From CALWPV01 sp045632125 (lineage in GTDB: Bacteria; Bacillota; Clostridia; Lachnospirales; Bianqueaceae): 29,583 nucleotides of DNA. Below are positions 22,750 to 29,583 of the stretch, in pieces. The notes under the pieces were generated by a model. That model did not search any database. It was not told the DNA's origin and saw only the letters and a program-made list of their open reading frames with translations. Both the position numbers and the translations under genes were made by a program. Each line of letters opens with the position of its first letter. The stretch's first letter is position 1. The stretch covers positions 1 to 29,583 of the forward strand of contig JAZQWC010000006.1 in NCBI GenBank assembly GCA_045632125.1. The letters run 5' to 3'.

Positions 22750-25041
22750 TTAAACTCCTTCAAACATCCTTGCAATCTCGCGTAATCTTGCCTCCAGCGA
22801 TGAATACCGCACCGCCTGACGATCATTATCCACCATCTTGTGCACCATAGCTTCATCACCGATCACGACTACATATCGTTTCGCTCTGGTCACAGCCGTA
22901 TACAACAAATTACGACTAAATAAGATCTCCGGTCCACTGTGCAGCGGAATTACTACAATCGGGCTCTCCGTACCCTGCGATTTATGAATCGTGATCGCAT
23001 AGGCCAGTTCCAATTCCTCTAAAGCCACATAATCATATTCCACCTGACGCTTGTCATCAAACAGCACCGTCACGATACGCGTCTTGGTATTGATCTGTTT
23101 AATACGTCCAACATCTCCGTTGAATACGCCCTCGCCCTCTTCTAAAGGGTATCCGTATCGGTTCAACACCTTCCAGGCCAAGCTATAGTTGTTCTTGATC
23201 TGCATGACCTTATCGCCTTCGCGAAATACCATGTCACGATACTCCATCTCCGCCTTTTTCGAAGATTTTGGATTTAACGCTTCCTGAAGTCGAGGATTCA
23301 AATTTTCAACACCCAAAAAACCACGCTTCATAGGAGTCAGCACCTGAATATCATCCACAGGGGAACACTGCGCAAATTTAGGCATTCGTTTCAAAATAAC
23401 CTCCACCATGGTGCGGATCACATCATCCTTCACTTTGCGCTTCATAAAAAACAGATCCGTATCCTTCTGATTAAATACCGGATACTGCCCCTGATTGATC
23501 ATATGCGCTCCCACCACGATGTCGCTCATGGCAGCCTGACGATAGATCTTGGTCAGCTTTTTCACCGCGACAGCTTCGCTTTGGATCATATCTTTCAGTA
23601 CATTACCTGCACCCACCGAAGGCAGCTGATCTTTATCACCGGCCAAAATCAACTTGGTTCCCGGCCCGATCGCCTTCAGTAAATGATTCATAAGCGTCAC
23701 ATCGATCATGGACACTTCATCCAGAATTACCACATCCGTCTCCAGCGGATGTTCTTCATCCCGCTGAAAAATCTGCTTGCCGCTCTCGGCAATGCCGAAT
23801 TGGATCTCCAGCAAGCGGTGAATGGTTTTGGCCTCTCGTCCGGTAGCCTCCGTCATTCGTTTGGCCGCACGGCCTGTAGGCGCCGCCAGCATATAGGTTT
23901 TATCATCCTGCTCCAGCAATTCCAAAAGAACATTGATGATCGTGGTCTTACCGGTACCGGGGCCACCGGTGATGATCAGTACACCTTCCTGCAGCGCCGC
24001 CAACACCGCTTCCCTTTGCTCATCAGAAAGTTCGATCTTCAGTTCCTTTTCAATTTTCTGCATCCGCAGTCTGTATTTTTCTTCATCAATGGCCTGAGGC
24101 GCTTCCACCAGTTCCATAAGCCTGCGGGCCACGCCGGCCTCAGCCGTATAAAAACTCTTCAAATATACGCGTTCTTCTTCCAGTTCGCGTTTCTGTACCA
24201 GTTGTCCTTCCATCACCGATTCAGTCAAAGCATTATCCACCATAATGCCACTGATACCGATCAGGTTGAACACCTCATCTTCTAACTTATCCAACGGCAG
24301 ATAAGTATGTCCTTCTCCCGCTGCATTCTGCAGGGCGAACCGAATGGCACCGCGGATCCGACCGGGTGATTCTTCCGGAATTCCCATTTGACGCGCAATC
24401 TCGTCAGCTCGTCGAAAGCCGATACCCTGTACCCGTTCTGCCAAAATATAAGGATTTTGTGAAAGTACCGATACCGTCTTCAGGCCGAACTCTTTGTAAA
24501 TACGCATGGACATATTCGGCGTCAGCCCGAAACCCTGCAAAAATACCATGGCTTCCCGCGCTGCACTCTGCGCCGCAAACTGTTCACCAATTTCACAGGC
24601 CTTGGCACTACTGATGCCCTTAACCTCCGCCAGCCGCTCCGGTTCCGACTCAATAATATGGAAGGTAGTATCTCCAAATTTTTCAACAATTCGATGTGCC
24701 AGAGCCGCTCCAATGCCTTTAATCGCACCGGAACCCAAATACCGCTCCATGGCGTCTTTATCCTGTGGCAGCATCCGGCTAAAGGAACTCACCTCAAACT
24801 GCTCGCCGTAGGTATTGTGTTCCTTCCAGCGTCCATGAGCTTCGATCCGTTCGCCCACCTGCAGATCGGGCATGATGCCTACTACCGTCATTAACTGAAG
24901 GCCATCATCCGACTCCACTTCCAGTACTTTATAGCCGGTATCTTCATTCTCGAAAATACACTCATTCACATAGCCGGTAATCCGTTCCATTTCGTCCAGC
25001 ATCTGCTGATGCATCGGCTGGTACATTGGCTGGTATTCCAT
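22750..25041 (-). CDS. recD2: ATP-dependent RecD2-type DNA helicase
   Basis: RecD2 is a 5'-3' SF1 helicase acting in repair and replication fork maintenance without RecBC. The 763-residue product is typical in length. An N-terminal OB-like region (about 19-90) and helix-hairpin-helix repeats (KGIGAALAHRIVEKFG near 108-123, EVKGISSAKA near 139-148, VQGIGFRRADEIA near 204-216) precede the motor. That has Walker A GGPGTGKT (359-366), DEVSM (441-445) and GDKDQLPSVGAGN (468-480). UvrD-like C-terminal motifs include ITIHKSQGTE and YTAVTRAKR. The first 20 residues contain a repeated QPM motif and are not conserved, so the start could be a later Met. It lies 9 bases after mbl. Confidence 0.95.
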   Translation of the reverse strand: MEYQPMYQPMHQQMLDEMERITGYVNECIFENEDTGYKVLEVESDDGLQLMTVVGIMPDLQVGERIEAHGRWKEHNTYGEQFEVSSFSRMLPQDKDAMERYLGSGAIKGIGAALAHRIVEKFGDTTFHIIESEPERLAEVKGISSAKACEIGEQFAAQSAAREAMVFLQGFGLTPNMSMRIYKEFGLKTVSVLSQNPYILAERVQGIGFRRADEIARQMGIPEESPGRIRGAIRFALQNAAGEGHTYLPLDKLEDEVFNLIGISGIMVDNALTESVMEGQLVQKRELEEERVYLKSFYTAEAGVARRLMELVEAPQAIDEEKYRLRMQKIEKELKIELSDEQREAVLAALQEGVLIITGGPGTGKTTIINVLLELLEQDDKTYMLAAPTGRAAKRMTEATGREAKTIHRLLEIQFGIAESGKQIFQRDEEHPLETDVVILDEVSMIDVTLMNHLLKAIGPGTKLILAGDKDQLPSVGAGNVLKDMIQSEAVAVKKLTKIYRQAAMSDIVVGAHMINQGQYPVFNQKDTDLFFMKRKVKDDVIRTMVEVILKRMPKFAQCSPVDDIQVLTPMKRGFLGVENLNPRLQEALNPKSSKKAEMEYRDMVFREGDKVMQIKNNYSLAWKVLNRYGYPLEEGEGVFNGDVGRIKQINTKTRIVTVLFDDKRQVEYDYVALEELELAYAITIHKSQGTESPIVVIPLHSGPEILFSRNLLYTAVTRAKRYVVVIGDEAMVHKMVDNDRQAVRYSSLEARLREIARMFEGV

Positions 25042-25050
25042 TCAAACCTC

Positions 25051-26043
25051 TTATCTTCGTTTTTCGCTCAGTTGCTCCACATAACGTCCCGTACCGATGG
25101 CAACGCAGGAAATTGCATTATCTGCCACAAAAGTGGGGATCCTGGTAGATTCTCCAATAATTTGATCCAGACCGCGGATCAAGCTTCCGCCACCGGTCAT
25201 GACGATTCCATGTTCATAAATATCTGCTGCCAGCTCCGGAGGTGTTTGCTCCAAAACATTATGCACAGCTTCTACAATGGTGTATACCGACTCCTGCAGA
25301 GCCTCACGCACATCAAAATTGCTCACCATAACACTTACCGGCAGACCGGTGATCATATGGCGGCCTTTAACTTCCATTTCGACCTCGTCCTCATCTTCGC
25401 TGACGGTGCCCACCTGAATTTTGATTTCCTCCGCTGTGCGCTCACCAATCAGCAGATTGTACTTGCGCTTCACATAACGAATGATCGCCTCATCAAAATC
25501 ATCGCCGGCCACCTTTACCGAAGTGCTCTCCACAATGCCGCCCAAAGAAATGACAGCGATGTCCGTGGTGCCGCCGCCAATATCAATGACCATACAACCG
25601 CTGGGTTTGCTAATATCCAGTCCCGCTCCCATAGCTGCCGCAATGGGTTCTTCGATCATATGTACACTGCGGGCACCCACCTGATAACAGGCATCGGTAA
25701 AAGCCTTACGTTCCACTTCAGTAATTCTGCAGGGAATACAAACTGCCACCATGGGTTTGATCAAGCGTTTACCAATGGTGCGCTGCACAAAATATTTCAG
25801 CATTTTTTCCGTATATTGATAATCGGAGATCACGCCGCCCTGCAGCGGACGAATGGTATGCAGATTCTTCGGCGTGCGACCCATCATTTCATAAGCCTTT
25901 TGTCCAACCGCCTCAATTCGTGTCTGATCTTCCTTGCGGATCGCCACCACAGAAGGCTCCCGCAAAATAATACCTTTGCCTTTGACATATACCAACACAG
26001 TGGATGTGCCAAGGTCGATTCCAATACTCGTTGAAAATAGCAT
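25051..26043 (-). CDS. mbl: MreB-family actin-like cell shape protein, Mbl type
   Basis: Mbl assembles membrane-associated filaments that guide lateral cell wall synthesis. The 330-residue product starts MLFSTSIGIDLGTSTVLVYV; an AAGGGG ribosome binding site is 6 bases before this ATG, so I reject a frame eight residues longer. Actin-fold nucleotide motifs are GIDLGTST (8-15), MVIDIGGGTTDIAV and MTGGGSLIRGLD. It has the short N-terminal hydrophobic segment of MreB proteins. Direct linkage downstream of spoIIID matches the B. subtilis spoIIID-mbl order, which is why I call it Mbl rather than MreB; no mreCD is adjacent. A consensus promoter precedes it, and its leader has two small GC-rich hairpins. 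Confidence 0.9.
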   Translation of the reverse strand: MLFSTSIGIDLGTSTVLVYVKGKGIILREPSVVAIRKEDQTRIEAVGQKAYEMMGRTPKNLHTIRPLQGGVISDYQYTEKMLKYFVQRTIGKRLIKPMVAVCIPCRITEVERKAFTDACYQVGARSVHMIEEPIAAAMGAGLDISKPSGCMVIDIGGGTTDIAVISLGGIVESTSVKVAGDDFDEAIIRYVKRKYNLLIGERTAEEIKIQVGTVSEDEDEVEMEVKGRHMITGLPVSVMVSNFDVREALQESVYTIVEAVHNVLEQTPPELAADIYEHGIVMTGGGSLIRGLDQIIGESTRIPTFVADNAISCVAIGTGRYVEQLSEKRR

Positions 26044-26122
26044 GTATGTCCCCTTCTTCGCCGCCACGCGGCGTATGTCTTCGTGCCGGTCCCTTTATAT
26101 ACCGGCAAATTCAGTAACTTTC

Positions 26123-26151
26123 ATTATAAAATAGGCCTATTTAATTGTCAA
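26123..26151 (-). promoter_or_regulatory. Perfect sigma-A promoter of mbl
   Basis: On the minus strand TTGACA (26146-26151), a 17-base spacer and TATAAT (26123-26128) match consensus at all positions. The -35 lies within the final codons of spoIIID. The spacer holds the 14-base palindrome AAATAGGCCTATTT. A sequence ATTGACAATT across the -35 matches nine of ten positions of the known SpoIIID site WWRRACARNY, so repression by SpoIIID is possible. Confidence 0.88.
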
Positions 26152-26401
26152 TAACTTCACCGCGGTATTTCTCTTTTGTGGCCTGCCCGCCGCGGATGTG
26201 GCGCTCTGCTTTGTTGATCTGCAGCACTGCTCGGGCCTGCCTCGCCAGTTCCGGCTGCACATGGGCCAGCCGTGTGGTAATGTCTTTGTGTACCGTACTT
26301 TTGCTAATACCGAATCGCCGGGCTGTTTGACGCACCGTGGCCCCGTTTTCCACCACATACAATCCGATCTGGATGGCGCGTTCTTCTATATAACCTTTCA
26401 A
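26141..26401 (-). CDS. spoIIID: Sporulation transcription factor SpoIIID
   Basis: SpoIIID is a small DNA-binding regulator made in the mother cell during sporulation; it activates some sigma-E genes and represses others. The 86-residue product from the TTG at 26401 starts MKGYIEERAIQIGLYVVE, aligning with B. subtilis SpoIIID. A helix-turn-helix (TVRQTARRFGISKSTVHKDI) and the basic RHIRGGQATKEKY segment follow. GGGGGAG lies 6 bases before this TTG. An upstream in-frame ATG (26419) has no ribosome binding site and would be only a few bases from the predicted sigma-E start. A sigma-E-type promoter and a terminator-like hairpin overlap its initiation region. It is followed directly by mbl. Confidence 0.93.
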   Translation of the reverse strand: MKGYIEERAIQIGLYVVENGATVRQTARRFGISKSTVHKDITTRLAHVQPELARQARAVLQINKAERHIRGGQATKEKYRGEVIDN

Positions 26402-26449
26402 AAATGCTCCCCCCGACACATTGTTTTTACAATGTATGCGGAAGGAGCA
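26400..26449 (-). terminator. Terminator hairpin of nadE that covers the spoIIID ribosome binding site
   Basis: On the minus strand TGCTCCTTCCG (26449-26439) pairs with CGGGGGGAGCA (26415-26405) over 11 positions, two of them G-T. After one bulged C the inner arms form nine more pairs around an AAAA loop. Five T residues follow (26404-26400), the last two being the start of the spoIIID TTG. It begins 17 bases after the nadE stop, so it should end nadE transcription; in read-through RNA it would hide the GGGGGAG site of spoIIID. Confidence 0.8.
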
Positions 26450-26459
26450 TCATCTATTA
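26431..26459 (-). promoter_or_regulatory. Sigma-E-type promoter of spoIIID
   Basis: On the minus strand CATACATT (26431-26438) fits the sigma-E -10 consensus CATACANT fully, and TAATAGA (26453-26459), 14 bases upstream, fits five of seven positions of the -35 consensus KMATATT. spoIIID is a sigma-E gene in B. subtilis. The predicted start near 26424 is at the loop end of the hairpin, so this transcript would contain only its 3' arm. Confidence 0.65.
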
Positions 26460-26465
26460 CCGTAT

Positions 26466-28352
26466 TTACAAAGCCTTCACTTCGTCCAGCCAGGCGGCAG
26501 CCACCGCATCGCTGGGCATCTGCAGGTCTCCGCGCGGGGATACGCCTACAGAGCCTACTTTGGGTCCATCCGGCAAGCAGGAGCGTTTGAACTGCTGCTG
26601 GAAGAAACGCCAGTAGAAGTTACGCAGCCAGCGCAGCAGCACCTCATCCTCATAGGTGTCACCAAGGGCCACCTTCGCCAGACGATAGATCTTGCTGGGT
26701 GCAAAGCCATAACGCAGAGCGTAATACAAAACAAAATCGTGGATCTCGTAAGGGCCAACGATCTCTTCCGTTTTTTGAGCGATCTCGCCGTCTTTTGCCG
26801 GAAGCAGTTCAGGGCTAACGGGCGTTGCCAAAATGTCACGCAGCACCGCACGCAGCTCTGCGCTAGTCAGCTCGCCTGCATAAGCGGCGATCATGTAACG
26901 GATCATGGTCTTGGGCACATCTGCATTCACACCGTACATGGACATGTGGTCACCATTATAGGTAGCCCAGCCCAGTGCCAGTTCCGACAAGTCACCGGTA
27001 CCAACCACCATGCCGCCCTTTTCGTTGGCAATATCCATCAGGATCTGAGTACGCTCGCGAGCCTGACTGTTTTCATAGGTAACATCGGTTATGGAAGGAT
27101 CATGACCGATATCGGCAAAGTGCTGATTCACAGCCGCCATAATATCCACACATTCCAAAGTTACACCCAGGTACTGGCACAGCATCTCTGCATTACCCTT
27201 GGTACGCTTGGTGGTTCCAAAGCAGGGCATGGTCACGCCGATGATGTCCTTGCGGTCGCGACCCAGCGCATCCATGGCACCTGTAGCCACCAGCAGAGCC
27301 AGGGTAGAATCCAGGCCCCCGGAAATACCAATGACCAAAGTCTTACAATGGGTATGCTCAATACGCTTTTTAAGACCTGCGATCTGCATGTTCATAATGG
27401 CCTGGCAACGGCGCTTGCACTCCTGCATGTTGGCAGGCACAAAGGGATTCTGGGGAATCCGGCGGATCAAGCCATTTTCCTGCTTTCTTACATCAAAAGG
27501 AATGTATTCGTAGTCCTCATCCTCCGCCGCCGGAAAATGCGCATTTCTGCGGCGTTCGGAAGTCAGAAGCTGCACATCGATCTCGCTAATGGTCAATCCG
27601 TACCGATACAGCGGACCTTCTGCCAAAATGGTACCGTTTTCACCAATCAGCCGCTGTCCGGCATACACATGATCGGTGGTGGATTCACCCTCACCGGCAT
27701 TGGCATACACATAGCCGCAGTACAGTCTAGCCGTCTGACCGGCCACCAACTGACGTCGATAGTCTTCGCGGTCCACGATCTCGGCCGTCGCGGCCGGGTT
27801 TACAATTACAGTTGCACCGGCTGCCGCGTGCCAAGTAGACGGCGGGCAAGCTGCCCACAGATCCTCGCCGATCTCCGCTGCTACCAGCAGCTGCGGCATC
27901 TGATTACACTCAAACAGCAGGTCGGTACTCAGATACACTTCATCCTCACCGATCATTACCGGCTGGAAAATAACCTCGGCAGGCTTGAAATGGCGGTCAT
28001 CCCTAAGCTCGCTCTTGGGCACCGCACCAATAATGTGTCCCTGATTCATAAATACTGCACAGTTATACAGGCAGTGGCGATGGCGCACAGGCGCACCCAC
28101 AACCACAAGCATATCGCCCACGCTCTTCGCCAACTTGGTCAATTCCTTCTCTGCTGTATCCAGCAAAGTCTCCTGCCAGAACAGATCGCCGCAGGTGCTG
28201 CCGGTAATAGCCAGTTCCGGAAATACCAGGATCTGCACGCCTTTTCCATTGGCCGCGCCGATCAGTTCTCTCATTTTTTCACAATTATATGCCGGGTCGG
28301 CCACTCTCAGCTGAGGAGTTGCAGCCGCCACTTTAATAAATCCATCTTTCAT
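26466..28352 (-). CDS. nadE: NAD+ synthetase, glutaminase-fused form with altered glutaminase site
   Basis: This form of NadE amidates deamido-NAD with ATP, taking ammonia from glutamine through an N-terminal nitrilase-type domain. The 628-residue product (ATG at 28352, GGAGG 5 bases upstream) has that domain at about 1-270 and a synthetase domain with the PP-loop SGGLDST (344-350) and GTGDLSELALGWATYNGDH. In the glutaminase site Glu46 (FPELAITG) and Lys113 (VPKSE) are kept, but the nucleophile position reads EIGEDLW with Gly162 (codon GGC, 27869-27867) where the family has Cys. The segment after the lysine is also shorter than usual. It may therefore use free ammonia, or Cys169 may substitute. 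It has its own promoter and terminator, between spoIIR and spoIIID. Confidence 0.94.
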   Translation of the reverse strand: MKDGFIKVAAATPQLRVADPAYNCEKMRELIGAANGKGVQILVFPELAITGSTCGDLFWQETLLDTAEKELTKLAKSVGDMLVVVGAPVRHRHCLYNCAVFMNQGHIIGAVPKSELRDDRHFKPAEVIFQPVMIGEDEVYLSTDLLFECNQMPQLLVAAEIGEDLWAACPPSTWHAAAGATVIVNPAATAEIVDREDYRRQLVAGQTARLYCGYVYANAGEGESTTDHVYAGQRLIGENGTILAEGPLYRYGLTISEIDVQLLTSERRRNAHFPAAEDEDYEYIPFDVRKQENGLIRRIPQNPFVPANMQECKRRCQAIMNMQIAGLKKRIEHTHCKTLVIGISGGLDSTLALLVATGAMDALGRDRKDIIGVTMPCFGTTKRTKGNAEMLCQYLGVTLECVDIMAAVNQHFADIGHDPSITDVTYENSQARERTQILMDIANEKGGMVVGTGDLSELALGWATYNGDHMSMYGVNADVPKTMIRYMIAAYAGELTSAELRAVLRDILATPVSPELLPAKDGEIAQKTEEIVGPYEIHDFVLYYALRYGFAPSKIYRLAKVALGDTYEDEVLLRWLRNFYWRFFQQQFKRSCLPDGPKVGSVGVSPRGDLQMPSDAVAAAWLDEVKAL

Positions 28353-28414
28353 CGTATCCTCCAATCCGAAGCACTGCCGCTCATCCGCTGCCCGCTTCGT
28401 GTCAAGATACCATA

Positions 28415-28443
28415 TTTATATCACATTTCCTGCAGGATTACAA
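28415..28443 (-). promoter_or_regulatory. Sigma-A promoter of nadE
   Basis: On the minus strand TTGTAA (28438-28443, four of six), a 17-base spacer and TATAAA (28415-28420, five of six) begin three bases after the spoIIR stop. The predicted start is near 28408, about 56 bases before nadE. Confidence 0.6.
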
Positions 28444-28445
28444 GA

Positions 28446-29087
28446 TTAACCAAACAGTTTATGATACCACTCCACCAGCTTAAACTTAAAGCTCCTCGGC
28501 TGATGGATCAGCTCATTCTGCGCCTGCGGCAAATGCTCCGAAAGGTCCTCCTCCATCTCCTGCGCCTCCGTCTCCTCCACAAAACAGAGCGTCGGAAACA
28601 TCACACACCACCAGTTACGCCCCTCTGCCTCCCCAATCTCAATGCGCAGTGCTTCATACCGGCCCGCCGGCAAAGTGACGGAGCCATAGCTTTTCGTGGG
28701 AAACTCAGACTCGCCCACCACCACCTGAAGTTTCTGGCTGCTGCCCGCCGCCCGCAGGGTGCGGCCGGCCACGTCGGTGATCTGCGGAAGATGACTTAAA
28801 ATATAGGCTCTGGTGGCTTCTTTTGAATCCGACTCTTTGATCCCCGGCTCCAAATAGTCGATCACGGCATCACGGACCTTGAGCTTGAGCGCCTGATCCT
28901 CTTCACTGTCACTGTTGGCCAGCACATGGAAGCGGAAAAAGTTTTCGGTTAGCAACTGTTCTTCCTTACCTGCCATGGTAAATAGGGTAGCAATGAGAAT
29001 GGTTATAAGGCTGCCGATTATTAACGCTATTAGAAGGATGCGATTTTTATCTTCTCTGAGCCACGCGGCGATTTGATCTGTATTCAT
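28446..29087 (-). CDS. spoIIR: Stage II sporulation protein R
   Basis: SpoIIR is made in the forespore under sigma-F, secreted into the intermembrane space, and triggers SpoIIGA to process pro-sigma-E in the mother cell. The 213-residue product starts at the ATG at 29087 behind AAAGGAG; a longer frame adds 23 unrelated residues. One N-terminal membrane segment (about 17-38) serves as signal anchor. The family blocks FFRFHVLANSDSEEDQ (50-65) and NWWCVMFPTLCF (158-169) are present. A sigma-F-type promoter lies upstream and the gene diverges from sfsA. No clear terminator separates it from nadE. Confidence 0.95.
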   Translation of the reverse strand: MNTDQIAAWLREDKNRILLIALIIGSLITILIATLFTMAGKEEQLLTENFFRFHVLANSDSEEDQALKLKVRDAVIDYLEPGIKESDSKEATRAYILSHLPQITDVAGRTLRAAGSSQKLQVVVGESEFPTKSYGSVTLPAGRYEALRIEIGEAEGRNWWCVMFPTLCFVEETEAQEMEEDLSEHLPQAQNELIHQPRSFKFKLVEWYHKLFG

Positions 29088-29125
29088 ATGAAAACTCCTT
29101 TGTAATAACTTCATTTGATACAGAG

Positions 29126-29154
29126 AGGATTGCCCTACTGAAAGTAATTTATAC
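29126..29154 (-). promoter_or_regulatory. Sigma-F-type promoter of spoIIR
   Basis: On the minus strand GTATA (29150-29154), a 15-base spacer and GGCAATCCT (29126-29134) fit the sigma-F consensus GYATA / GGNNANANT, with one mismatch in the -10. The predicted start is about 30 bases before the spoIIR ATG. Sigma-F control of spoIIR is established in B. subtilis. Confidence 0.68.
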
Positions 29155-29161
29155 AAAGGAG

Positions 29162-29190
29162 TGGAAAAAAATAAGATTTTCGGTTACAAT
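29162..29190 (+). promoter_or_regulatory. Possible sigma-A promoter of sfsA
   Basis: On the plus strand TGGAAA (29162-29167, four of six), a 17-base spacer and TACAAT (29185-29190, five of six) predict a start near 29197, 30 bases before the sfsA ATG. It lies in the intergenic region shared with the divergent spoIIR promoter. Confidence 0.45.
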
Positions 29191-29226
29191 ATTTGAAACG
29201 ATTATATATAGAAGGAATTATACGCT

Positions 29227-29583
29227 ATGCGCTATTCTCATATTCGAAAAGGCGAGTTTCTTCGCCGCCCCAACCGTTTCATTGCCCACGTTTTGCTTAA
29301 TGGCGAAGAAGTGATCTGCCATGTGAAAAACACCGGGCGTCTTAAGGAGCTTTTGTTGCCCGGCGCCACCGTGTTTTTAGAAGAATCCAACAACCCCGCC
29401 CGCAAGACCCGTTTTGATCTGGTAGCTGTGATGCGTGGTGACGAGGTGGTGAACATCGATAGTCAGGCTCCTAATCAAGCCGTGGGTGAATGGCTACGCG
29501 CAGGGGGATTGTTTGCTGATGTTTCCTATGTCAAGGCAGAAGCCCGCTACGGTGATTCCCGCTTCGATTTTTATATTGAATCC
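29227..29583 (+). CDS. sfsA: SfsA family protein, partial (C-terminus beyond window)
   Basis: SfsA was named for stimulating sugar fermentation in E. coli; it has an OB-like N-terminal domain and a nuclease-like fold, and its molecular job is not settled. The first 119 codons are present, about half of the usual 230-residue family length. The N-terminal signature is clear: GEFLRRPNRFIAHVLLNGEE, CHVKNTGRLKELLLPGA, and a downstream AEARYGDSRFDFYIE that matches the EVRYGNSRFDF block of the family. The ATG has AAGGA 10 bases upstream. It is the only plus-strand gene in the window. Confidence 0.93.
   Translation, partial: MRYSHIRKGEFLRRPNRFIAHVLLNGEEVICHVKNTGRLKELLLPGATVFLEESNNPARKTRFDLVAVMRGDEVVNIDSQAPNQAVGEWLRAGGLFADVSYVKAEARYGDSRFDFYIES

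Noticed and set aside
22746..22859. Longer comFC frame extending into recD2
   Set aside because: The extra 38 residues are out-of-frame recD2 sequence; a ribosome binding site fits the TTG at 22745.
26402..26419. ATG start for spoIIID six codons upstream of the chosen TTG
   Set aside because: No ribosome binding site precedes it, it lies within a few bases of the predicted sigma-E start, and the added residues are not conserved.
26421..28799. Plus-strand open frame of 792 codons opposite nadE and the end of spoIIR
   Set aside because: It crosses two real genes and a promoter on the other strand, and its translation resembles no protein family. It reflects few stop-complement codons in these genes.
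1..29583. CRISPR arrays, insertion sequences, tRNA or rRNA genes, prophage or defence genes
   Set aside because: No regularly spaced repeats, transposase-like frames, tRNA cloverleaf sequences or integrase genes were seen; the window is a conserved housekeeping region.

Overview
This window comes from a spore-forming Gram-positive bacterium, most likely class Clostridia. Evidence is the presence of spoIIID and spoIIR, the rpmG-secE-nusG-rplK-rplA / rplJ-rplL / rpoB-rpoC / rpsL-rpsG-fusA-tuf / S10 gene order, a roughly 1290-residue RpoB with an acidic tail, and a long-form L22 of a kind I remember from Lachnospiraceae and relatives. I cannot place it below class level. Almost everything is on the minus strand, so the window reads biologically from right to left. 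No tRNA, rRNA, mobile element or CRISPR array is visible.

Right end (about 29.2-22.0 kb): a partial sfsA on the plus strand diverges from spoIIR, which has a good sigma-F-type promoter. Then come nadE, spoIIID, mbl, recD2 and comFC. nadE and mbl each have a recognisable sigma-A promoter, and mbl-recD2-comFC looks like one operon. The nadE-spoIIID junction is compact: a terminator-like hairpin that would bury the spoIIID ribosome binding site also carries a sigma-E-type -10 element in its 5' arm. The NadE glutaminase domain lacks the expected nucleophilic cysteine.

Middle (about 22.0-10.4 kb): rpmG-secE-nusG-rplK-rplA, then an L10 leader with a perfect sigma-A promoter and an internal terminator, then rplJ-rplL, a terminator, a new promoter, and rpoB-rpoC.

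Left part (about 10.4-0 kb): rpsL-rpsG-fusA and tuf with its own promoter and terminator; an A+T-rich exoA inserted between tuf and the S10 operon; then rpsJ-rplC-rplD-rplW-rplB-rpsS-rplV-rpsC-rplP, cut by the window edge. The untranslated segments are rich in structure: the rpsL leader (promoter followed at once by a terminator), the rpsL-rpsG gap, the rplK-rplA gap, the L10 leader and the 261-nt S10 leader. Together the genes supply the translation and transcription machinery (ribosomal proteins, elongation factors, RNA polymerase, NusG, SecE). The right end adds cell shape (Mbl), NAD synthesis, DNA repair or recombination (RecD2) and two sporulation regulators.

All promoters, hairpins and regulatory roles are read by eye from the sequence. 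None has been computed or tested.
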